Source of the DNA: an uncultured euryarchaeote
Lineage (GTDB): Archaea > Thermoplasmatota > Poseidoniia > Poseidoniales > Thalassarchaeaceae
Assembly (NCBI GenBank): GCA_937876055.1
Contig: CALEIW010000062.1
Location: 1 to 5,805, forward strand
Direction: 5' to 3'
DNA: 5,805 bases
A model generated the notes under the pieces. It saw nothing but the letters and a program-made list of their open reading frames with translations, had not been told where the DNA came from and searched no databases. The position numbers and the translations under genes were made by a program. This document shows, one piece after another, positions 1-5,420 of this stretch (its first letter is position 1; the number at the start of each line of letters is the position of its first letter).

Positions 1-560
1 TCATCTGCTAGTTCCTTTATTGTAACAGATCCTCCTTCTTCGTAATATCCTCTTTCAACGGCAAATGATAGTACTTCTTGTTGCCTTGTAGTCAGAACTT
101 TGTCCCAACCGTTGACCATTTCTCCTCGCATTGTTATGACACTTACTTTGTCTGGAGGCAAGACTACTCTGAGAAGAGCAAGAAACCTTCGCATTGCTCC
201 TGTTAATCCGGTTACTCTCATTTCCATACCACGTACTGCATCCAGGCTATACGGCGGTTGGAGGTGTAAGTTAGATAGTTCAATAGCGGACTTAGCCAAA
301 CTGTGTGAACATAGTATACTAGCCAATATTCCATCCTCGGATTCCTCGTGGATTTCCACTACCTGAAAACTTTCCAAATCATTTAGTTCATGTATTTCTT
401 TTCCATCCTGTAATTCAATCTCTGCTAATTGAACTACTCCAACTGGAGACACTCCTAAATGAGCCAGAACTTCGAACCTTTGGCAAATTTGCAAGATGCG
501 CCCCAATTCCTTAGCGCCTTGAATAGTTGAGAGATTCCATCTCAGGACTACCTTGCGCAT
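1..560 (-). CDS. Bat-type HTH_10 transcriptional regulator, C-terminus cut by window edge
   Basis: This is an open reading frame with no stop from the ATG at 560 to the window edge, giving 186 residues of a probable DNA-binding regulator. Residues 156-186 (LTTRQQEVLSFAVERGYYEE, then a glycine pair and VTIKELAD) match the start of the HTH_10 domain of the bacterioopsin-activator (Bat) family, common in Halobacteria and Thermoplasmata. The recognition helix would lie beyond the edge. The N-terminal ~150 residues are a mixed alpha/beta region (starting MRKVVLRWNL) that I do not recognise as PAS or GAF; in this family it is the likely sensor or dimerisation part. An in-frame stop at 582-584 bounds the frame, and a GTG at 569 is the only alternative start I see. 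The gene lies 66 bases downstream of xdhC on the same strand, so they could be co-transcribed. The ligand and targets are unknown. Confidence 0.85.
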   Translation of the reverse strand, partial: MRKVVLRWNLSTIQGAKELGRILQICQRFEVLAHLGVSPVGVVQLAEIELQDGKEIHELNDLESFQVVEIHEESEDGILASILCSHSLAKSAIELSNLHLQPPYSLDAVRGMEMRVTGLTGAMRRFLALLRVVLPPDKVSVITMRGEMVNGWDKVLTTRQQEVLSFAVERGYYEEGGSVTIKELAD

Positions 561-575
561 TGATTCCACATTCTG

Positions 576-585
576 ATAGCGCTAT
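576..585. promoter_or_regulatory. 10-bp perfect palindrome upstream of the HTH_10 gene
   Basis: ATAGCGCTAT is self-complementary and lies 16-25 bases before the ATG at 560, in the 66-base gap between xdhC and the regulator. The flanks almost extend the symmetry (TGA on the left, TTCA on the right). This is where an operator or core promoter would sit, so autoregulation is possible, but a 10-bp palindrome can arise by chance. Upstream of it, an AT-rich stretch around 601-620 (TTTTAT on the minus strand) could be a TATA box with a short leader. Confidence 0.25.
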
Positions 586-626
586 TCAACCCTATGCAAC
601 GATATTCAAAGATAAAATGCTGCAAA

Positions 627-1448
627 TTATTCCCGAACACCTTTCTCAATAGCCATAATTTCGGCGCATACTGCGATTGCAATCTCCTCAGGGCTTTCCG
701 CACCGATTTGGATTCCGATAGGACACCGAACCGAATCAATCGCATTTTCTGACACTCCTGCAGAAATTGCTGCCTCCCTGAAAACCTTCCATTTTGCTCG
801 CGAACCAATTGCTCCAATGCGTGGTCGATTGGATTCTCCACGATTCAATAATAGGCCAATCAGCAAATCTTGGTCTACTGACCAGTCATGCCCTAACAAT
901 AGAACGTCTGAAAATCGCATGAAACCATTATCCGAAAGACTGGCAATAAACTCCTTTACATCGCTTGAATGATGTTCTACCGCATTTGGATATAATTCTC
1001 CATCAGCGTATTCGTTTCTAACATCAAAAACACTGTGCGACCAACCGAGATTATCACAAGCAGCAGCGATGGCTAGACCGCAATGGCCACCACCAGCGAT
1101 TAGTATGTGTGGCACGGGTTTCAAGACCTCCAGAGAGACGGTTACGCGACCGCCGCAGAGGCTGTTAAGCGCCGTCGCCTCTTGGCCCTTCGCATCACGA
1201 TGTAAGACATATGTTTCGACTCTACTAGTGGCGGATTCATCAGTCAACATTTGACCAAGGTGCTTCTCTACCTTCAGTTCTAACCCAGCCCCTCCGATGG
1301 TGCCATGTCTGTTTCCTAAGTTGCTGACGGCCATTTTAGCACCTGGCTTACCGGGAACGCTTCCACTGGCTTCAACGACAGAGGCAAGGGCAACCCTTTC
1401 ACCGCGATTTAATCGATCCAATACCCACTCTAGCGTGGCGCTGGTCAT
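627..1448 (-). CDS. xdhC: XdhC/CoxI-family molybdenum-hydroxylase maturation factor
   Basis: This is a complete 273-residue protein of the XdhC/CoxI family. Characterised members bind molybdenum cofactor, promote its sulfuration and deliver it to xanthine-dehydrogenase or CO-dehydrogenase-type enzymes in the cytoplasm. The N-terminal XdhC_CoxI domain covers about residues 5-110 (GSVPGKPGAKM at 29-39, TIGGAGLE at 50-57, CGGRVTV at 98-104). A Rossmann-like XdhC_C domain follows (ILIAGGGHCG at 115-124, VLLLGHDWSVD at 182-192, IGSRAKW at 214-220, GIQIGAESPEEIA at 245-257). Length and motif order are normal, so it looks intact. I chose the ATG at 1448; the frame also opens at a TTG at 1469, adding seven residues that precede the conserved domain. 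No Shine-Dalgarno is visible. The gene is divergent from the transporter and 66 bases ahead of the HTH_10 regulator. Its client hydroxylase is not in the window. Confidence 0.9.
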   Translation of the reverse strand: MTSATLEWVLDRLNRGERVALASVVEASGSVPGKPGAKMAVSNLGNRHGTIGGAGLELKVEKHLGQMLTDESATSRVETYVLHRDAKGQEATALNSLCGGRVTVSLEVLKPVPHILIAGGGHCGLAIAAACDNLGWSHSVFDVRNEYADGELYPNAVEHHSSDVKEFIASLSDNGFMRFSDVLLLGHDWSVDQDLLIGLLLNRGESNRPRIGAIGSRAKWKVFREAAISAGVSENAIDSVRCPIGIQIGAESPEEIAIAVCAEIMAIEKGVRE

Positions 1449-1521
1449 AGTTGCCCGGAAGCGACTCAAGGTATTGCTGTTGCTCGCAAGGAAATTAGCC
1501 TTTCACCAAAAGAAAATGAAG

Positions 1522-1539
1522 AGTTAGCCTCGACTAACT
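1522..1539. promoter_or_regulatory. Inverted repeat in the divergent xdhC/transporter promoter region
   Basis: Arms AGTTAG (1522-1527) and CTAACT (1534-1539) are perfect complements around a 6-base spacer. The left part, GTTAGCCT, resembles half of the DtxR/IdeR-type consensus (TTAGGTTAGSCTAACCTAA as I remember it). A second copy of TTAGCCT stands at 1495-1501 in the same intergenic region. The dyad abuts the putative TATA element of the transporter, a position from which a bound repressor would block initiation. That a metal-responsive regulator binds here is inference from the resemblance and from the metal-exporter-like product downstream. Confidence 0.35.
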
Positions 1540-1553
1540 TTCATATGAATAAA
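1538..1553 (+). promoter_or_regulatory. Putative archaeal TATA-box region for the transporter gene
   Basis: The AT-rich stretch CTTTCATATGAATAAA lies about 17-32 bases before the transporter ATG at 1570. That spacing would place transcription start at or next to the ATG, the leaderless arrangement common in many archaea. No Shine-Dalgarno precedes the ATG, which agrees. The octamer TTCATATG occurs here (1540-1547) and again over the start codon itself (1565-1572), 25 bases apart. Confidence 0.4.
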
Positions 1554-1569
1554 CAGCTCGGCGCTTCAT

Positions 1570-2814
1570 ATGTCACTCAACATCAGTGCGGCTCAAGCGC
1601 TGGAAATCTTAGTTATCTCGATGAGAGATGCTTTCCTTGCAGTGACTGTTTTTGTCGCTGCAATGGTTCTTCTATTCAGTTGGTTACAATACGTCACAGC
1701 AGGTCGATTTGTAGTCTGGATTCGTGAAAATACTAGGTTTCAACCAGTAATTGGTGCAATGATGGGACTGACTCCAGGTTGTGGTGGAGCGATTATTGTC
1801 ATGCCTATGTATGCGAGAGGGTATGTTACCTATGGAACTGTAATCGCGACCCTTATCGCAACACTCGGTGATGCCGCCTTTGTGCTAATTGGTGCAGTTT
1901 TCCAAGACTCTTCTTTCCTTACTCCTGTTATTGTCGTCCACTTAACTTCCTTTCTTGTAGGAGTTTTGTGGGGTTATGGTGTGGATAAGTTAGAGGTCAC
2001 TCCATCAGCCCCTCTAGGCAGATTTGGTCCTAAATTTGGAATAGACGAACCATTAGGTGAAGATGCTGCAAAGGCAATGGAAGGTGAGGATTCACTTATC
2101 GAAGATTTACCAAGAGAGATTCCAGATGGATGGGGGTATCGTGTATTGCACCAGGGGTACAGAATTTGGTGGGCGATAACAGCTGTCGGTTTGTGTCTTG
2201 CAATCTTGCTTCTGATTTGGTATGCGCAAGATCCTGAATATTCACCCGATTTAGTCTGGGATCCAACAACTCGAGATGGAATCGTAACTTGGGTGGGGTT
2301 AATTGGAAGCTCTTTGTCCATCATTCTGTATATGTCCTCCAAGAATTTCTTTGCTGATGACACAGAGGCTACCATAGGAGATAAACTCAATTCACTCGAC
2401 GAAACTCTGGTTCATGCGGCATCTGAAACAGCATTCGTGACTTTTTGGGTCCTAATCGCCTACCTAGTTTTTGAATTCGGTATGATATTGTCTGGGATTA
2501 GTGAATCGGATATGTCTGAACATGGATCTGGCACAGGGGCAGTTTTGCTTGCGGCGGCTGTTGGCCTTATTCCAGGATGTGGGCCTCAAATTATCGCAAT
2601 TACTGCATATATCGAGGGAGTAATCTCATTTCCAGCTTTAGTTGCAAATGCCATATCTCAGGACGGAGACGCCCTATTTCCTCTATTGGTTAGACACAAA
2701 GTAGCCTCAATTTGGGCAACAATTCATACCACTCTTCCGGCAATTATTGTCGGGTTAGTATTCCTTTGGTTGATGGGTGAATATCCCTCACTCACAAATG
2801 CTTTGCAACCTTGA
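1570..2814 (+). CDS. Putative 10-TM heavy-metal exporter (ArsP_2-like membrane protein)
   Basis: This is a 414-residue integral membrane protein that I place, from memory of its motifs, in the family called putative 10TM heavy-metal exporter (ArsP_2; members are also annotated as putative manganese transporter). The substrate is unproven. About ten hydrophobic segments are visible: roughly 18-42, 60-80, 86-110, 117-138, 198-219, 238-255, 286-312, 322-346, 350-370 and 376-402. A polar, acidic loop spans 139-197. The two halves carry matching signatures: GLTPGCGGAIIV (66-77) with GDAAF (100-104), and GLIPGCGPQIIA (332-343) with GDALF (366-370). This points to internal duplication, and the cysteines and aspartates are candidate metal ligands. 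The first in-frame ATG after the stop at 1546-1548 is at 1570; ATG 1621 (residue 18), just before the first membrane segment, is an alternative. It is divergent from xdhC, and its last 23 bases overlap the end of mocA. Confidence 0.75.
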   Translation: MSLNISAAQALEILVISMRDAFLAVTVFVAAMVLLFSWLQYVTAGRFVVWIRENTRFQPVIGAMMGLTPGCGGAIIVMPMYARGYVTYGTVIATLIATLGDAAFVLIGAVFQDSSFLTPVIVVHLTSFLVGVLWGYGVDKLEVTPSAPLGRFGPKFGIDEPLGEDAAKAMEGEDSLIEDLPREIPDGWGYRVLHQGYRIWWAITAVGLCLAILLLIWYAQDPEYSPDLVWDPTTRDGIVTWVGLIGSSLSIILYMSSKNFFADDTEATIGDKLNSLDETLVHAASETAFVTFWVLIAYLVFEFGMILSGISESDMSEHGSGTGAVLLAAAVGLIPGCGPQIIAITAYIEGVISFPALVANAISQDGDALFPLLVRHKVASIWATIHTTLPAIIVGLVFLWLMGEYPSLTNALQP

Positions 2815-3349
2815 GTAGTTCGTTAACATCTTCTTTGGTGTCTATGTTTAGGTGTAGATGAGTGTCTTCCACAGTTAACCTATCTGGACTGATTATTTCA
2901 CGTAATGGAGTGTCTGGTTCAGCCCGCAATATATTCTCACAATCCTGAGAAGTTATTGCAATTGGATGACCTCCTTTTTCATTGTAGGTCGGAATCGTTG
3001 TGTCGTTGCATTCACACAGTTTGTTTACAGTATCTAGACTAAATCCGGGTCTGTCAACTGGTACGATTAACATAGGTTTGATGCCGATTGATCCAATCCC
3101 ACATTGAATTGTCCCAGTTCGGCCCAAATCTGGATTTGGATTAACTATCACACTAACATTGGAGTGTAATTCCTGAATCTTTTGTTTGATTGAATTTCGA
3201 GTAACTACTGTTACCGAAAGACCTGCGCTTTGCAATTTACTGCATACTAACTCAACAAGAGTTTGTCCTCCGACTTCAACTAATGCTTTGGGACTACCTA
3301 GGCGTTTACTTGCCCCAGCGGCTAGAACGATCGCTTCGTTAATCCCCAT
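2792..3349 (-). CDS. mocA: MocA-like molybdenum cofactor cytidylyltransferase (MobA-like NTP transferase)
   Basis: This 185-residue cytoplasmic nucleotidyltransferase has the MobA/MocA fold. Residues 9-21 hold the nucleotide-binding loop LAAGASKRLGSPK, VPVDRPGF at 97-103 contributes the metal-binding Asp99, and PTYNEKGGHPI at 120-130 and NIDTKEDV at 168-175 match the MocA pattern (P-x-Y...GHP, then DxDTxxD). This favours CTP:molybdopterin cytidylyltransferase, which makes the dinucleotide cofactor of xanthine/CO-dehydrogenase-type hydroxylases, over the GMP-adding MobA. Another sugar or alditol nucleotidyltransferase role cannot be fully excluded. I chose ATG 3349, preceded by a purine-rich AGAGG, over ATG 3373, which would add eight poorly fitting residues (MIVQRPPP). 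The start lies inside the 3' end of the S8 peptidase gene (11-base overlap), suggesting translational coupling. XdhC in the same window supports the Mo-hydroxylase assignment. Confidence 0.82.
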   Translation of the reverse strand: MGINEAIVLAAGASKRLGSPKALVEVGGQTLVELVCSKLQSAGLSVTVVTRNSIKQKIQELHSNVSVIVNPNPDLGRTGTIQCGIGSIGIKPMLIVPVDRPGFSLDTVNKLCECNDTTIPTYNEKGGHPIAITSQDCENILRAEPDTPLREIISPDRLTVEDTHLHLNIDTKEDVNELLKVAKHL

Positions 3350-5354
3350 AGGGGGTGGCCTCTGCACTATCATCGATCATTGATTCGGTGGCAAATTCCA
3401 TTTCTTCATGGTATCCTTCATCTGAATCGAAGTACCCTTGTTTTCTTAATTGGAGACCTGCAAAAATTAGTGCGGAAAGAAGTATTAGTACTAATAGTGC
3501 CAAAATCCCTACTAAAATCCCAATTAGCGAGTTATCTGAATCCGATAATGTGACTTTTTCCTCACCCATAATGTGGATTCCAACTGCTAAATTTGTAGAT
3601 GCTTCATCACCTGAGATAGCCCTAACGAGAATTACTTGATCACCTTCAACAGTATTGTTTGGAAGGAATCGTAGCCGATCTACAAGCAAACTATGTGTGA
3701 CATCAAACTGTTCATCTCCAATAGTAAATTCTGCTAAATCCATCCAATTATCTCTCATGTCCCAAGTTCGCCATTGTACTCTTTGAACTCCTCCTTCCAA
3801 ATTGAATACAATCGATTCTCCTTGTCCAATGTGAACGCGGTTATCTTGTCCATATTCGCTATCCAAAGTAACGTTCAATGACATGCTCAATTCGTAGACG
3901 TAATTGGCGGCTTCCTCAACTGCAGGTTGAGCATTCACATGACCATGTCCATAGACGTTATTCTGCCTATTTTTGGGAATTAGGTCTTCTGCGCACGGCT
4001 CGTTCGCGAGCATGTAGTGGCATTGTCTGTATGTTGAGGTCTCTTGCATTATGTTGCGCACATCGAAAGGACTCAAGTCGGGATTAGCCTGATACATCAA
4101 TACAGCAACACCAGCCGCACCAGGCGTTGCCATGCTAGTACCAGACAATGCGACGTATCCATCTCCGGTGTTGGATTCGGGTGCGTTTACGCTGCTCCCA
4201 ACAAACGCTAGGTTGGGCTTGACCCTGCCTTCCTCTGTTGGCCCTTGGCTTGAGTAGACTGCAATTGCAGTATCTTTGTCCAGTGAGCCGACGGTTATGA
4301 CATCCTCAGCACTCCCCGGCGTTCCTATCGTTCCGGTTCCTCCGCTGTTTCCAGCTGCGATGAATAGAGTGACCCCTGCTCTCATCATCTCATTTCCCAT
4401 TCTGTTCACTGACTCTTCCTCTGAGGATGTCCATTCGATTGCTCCAGTGAGGGCTCCGAGGCTCATGCTGGCTGCCCTGATGTTGAACTCATGCCTTTTC
4501 TCTACGGTCCATTCCATTCCCGCCATGACTGCAGCGAAAGACCCACTGCCACCTCCGTCTAGAACCTTGACGCCGACAAGGTTTGCTTTCGGGGCCACAC
4601 CTATGTGCTGATAGTCGGGGGCCCCGGTGCCAGCAGTGATGCCTGCACAATGGGTGCCATGACCATTGTCATCATAGGGGAATATCTCAGTTCCATTAGT
4701 TGCCCCAGGGTTGTTAATTGCATCATAAAAGGCCACTATTTTTGGATCGTTTGTGGTGTTATCATCATCCAGATCGTCCAAGGCCGTGTGATTTCCATCA
4801 ATTCCGGTGTCTATTATTGCCATGGTTACCCCGGCCCCGGTATAGCCTGTATCCTGCCAAACTAGGTCAACACCATGAGCAGGAACTACATCCTCCATCT
4901 GAACCTCTAATCTTCCATCTAACTCTACGAATACAACCCCTGGTAGTTGAACCAATTCGTATATTCTATCCAATTCGACAGTTCCTGCAATCGAATCAAT
5001 CAACCAATACCTGAATTGTGTTTGAAACTCCAATTCACTTTCAAGCATCTTTTGATCGGCTTCAGTTGGTGTGTGGCCAAAATCAACGATTACTGAAATT
5101 CGACCATTATCATCGAGGTATTGATAGTGTTTGTTTTGTGCTGCAATCCAAATTGCATCGTGAATGTAATCTCCATCTTTGTCCATGGAGGTATCTTCCC
5201 ACCAATCACCAATCTGCTCAGAATAGGTTGGAGTGTGAGATGGACTTGACACAGTCGGAGCCGCCGCCGCGAGTGCCGGAACAAGCATCATACCGAGTAC
5301 TGTGAATGCAATCAATCGGGCTCGAATCTCATCAGATGCAAACATGGTTACCAT
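3339..5354 (-). CDS. Secreted, C-terminally membrane-anchored S8 (subtilisin-family) serine peptidase
   Basis: This is a complete 671-residue subtilase. A signal peptide covers about residues 11-32 (RARLIAFTVLGMM... ending ALAAAAP). A pro-region of about 33-160 follows, with an aspartate-rich calcium-loop-like DKDGDYIHD at 58-66. The S8 catalytic domain is at about 160-480: Asp182 in AIIDTGIDG, His232 in NGHGTHCAG, oxyanion Asn336 in AAGNSGG and Ser407 in SGTSMATP, so the triad is intact. Residues about 485-600 look like a beta-rich C-terminal domain I cannot name. One membrane helix at about 609-634 is followed by LRKQ and a 33-residue acidic tail. The predicted topology puts the catalytic domain outside and the tail inside. 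Cys445 and Cys454 could form a disulfide. ATG 5354 is first after an in-frame stop at 5379-5381; ATG 5345 is possible. Role: probably degradation of external protein, or processing of surface proteins. Confidence 0.93.
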   Translation of the reverse strand: MVTMFASDEIRARLIAFTVLGMMLVPALAAAAPTVSSPSHTPTYSEQIGDWWEDTSMDKDGDYIHDAIWIAAQNKHYQYLDDNGRISVIVDFGHTPTEADQKMLESELEFQTQFRYWLIDSIAGTVELDRIYELVQLPGVVFVELDGRLEVQMEDVVPAHGVDLVWQDTGYTGAGVTMAIIDTGIDGNHTALDDLDDDNTTNDPKIVAFYDAINNPGATNGTEIFPYDDNGHGTHCAGITAGTGAPDYQHIGVAPKANLVGVKVLDGGGSGSFAAVMAGMEWTVEKRHEFNIRAASMSLGALTGAIEWTSSEEESVNRMGNEMMRAGVTLFIAAGNSGGTGTIGTPGSAEDVITVGSLDKDTAIAVYSSQGPTEEGRVKPNLAFVGSSVNAPESNTGDGYVALSGTSMATPGAAGVAVLMYQANPDLSPFDVRNIMQETSTYRQCHYMLANEPCAEDLIPKNRQNNVYGHGHVNAQPAVEEAANYVYELSMSLNVTLDSEYGQDNRVHIGQGESIVFNLEGGVQRVQWRTWDMRDNWMDLAEFTIGDEQFDVTHSLLVDRLRFLPNNTVEGDQVILVRAISGDEASTNLAVGIHIMGEEKVTLSDSDNSLIGILVGILALLVLILLSALIFAGLQLRKQGYFDSDEGYHEEMEFATESMIDDSAEATPYGD
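3359..3363 (-). promoter_or_regulatory. Shine-Dalgarno-like site for mocA
   Basis: On the minus strand AGAGG stands nine bases before the ATG at 3349, inside the last codons of the peptidase gene. It is the only convincing ribosome-binding-like sequence seen in the window. It decides for the ATG at 3349 over the one at 3373, and it fits a downstream cistron that cannot be leaderless. Confidence 0.45.
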
Positions 5355-5378
5355 AACTACGGAATAGAGAAGGTGATT

Positions 5379-5388
5379 TCAATAAAGC
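5379..5388 (-). promoter_or_regulatory. Putative TATA box of the S8 peptidase gene
   Basis: The minus strand reads GCTTTATTGA here, with TTTATTG centred about 29 bases before the ATG at 5354. The usual 25-27 base spacing puts transcription start within a few bases of the ATG, a leaderless or nearly leaderless mRNA, consistent with no Shine-Dalgarno. The preceding ACCGC could be part of a BRE, but that is weak. Confidence 0.4.
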
Positions 5389-5402
5389 GGTCAGTTGATT
5401 AT

Positions 5403-5419
5403 TCAGCCCTAAGGGCTGA
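5403..5419. repeat. Perfect 8-bp inverted repeat between acyl-CoA dehydrogenase and peptidase genes
   Basis: TCAGCCCT (5403-5410) and AGGGCTGA (5412-5419) are exact complements around one central base. It starts directly after the acyl-CoA dehydrogenase stop (5421-5423) in the 66-base gap and lies just upstream of the peptidase's TATA-like box. As RNA it could fold into a six-pair stem with a five-base loop at the end of the dehydrogenase transcript. As DNA it could be an operator for the peptidase gene. No T-run follows on the minus strand, so an intrinsic terminator is doubtful. Confidence 0.5.
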
Positions 5420-5420
5420 T

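Noticed and set aside
100..366. Plus-strand 88-residue frame near the left edge.
   Set aside because: It is antisense to the HTH_10 regulator, whose frame is open for 560 bases and carries a recognisable domain.
548..841. 97-residue minus-strand frame overlapping the end of xdhC.
   Set aside because: It is a different frame inside xdhC and the following gap, with no family resemblance; the XdhC motifs continue to the end of the true frame.
1449..1469. Extension of xdhC to a TTG start at 1469 (adds seven residues).
   Set aside because: The added residues precede the conserved domain, the start is a TTG with no ribosome-binding site, and the ATG at 1448 begins a normal-length family member.
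1974..2390. 138-residue open frame antisense to the transporter.
   Set aside because: It lies opposite a well-supported membrane protein, is Ser/Pro-rich low-information sequence, and has no recognisable motif.
2792..3349. Possible MobA (GMP-adding) instead of MocA.
   Set aside because: The GHP motif with the preceding P-x-Y and the DTKED ending fit the cytidylyltransferase type, and the nearby xdhC implies an MCD-type hydroxylase.
3350..3373. Extension of mocA to the ATG at 3373.
   Set aside because: The extra MIVQRPPP does not fit the family, whose beta-strand with the LAAG loop starts close to the N-terminus, and the AGAGG before ATG 3349 favours the shorter form.
4276..5305. Chain of plus-strand open frames opposite the peptidase gene.
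   Set aside because: They are antisense to an intact S8 peptidase with a full catalytic triad and look like shadow frames; none shows a domain.
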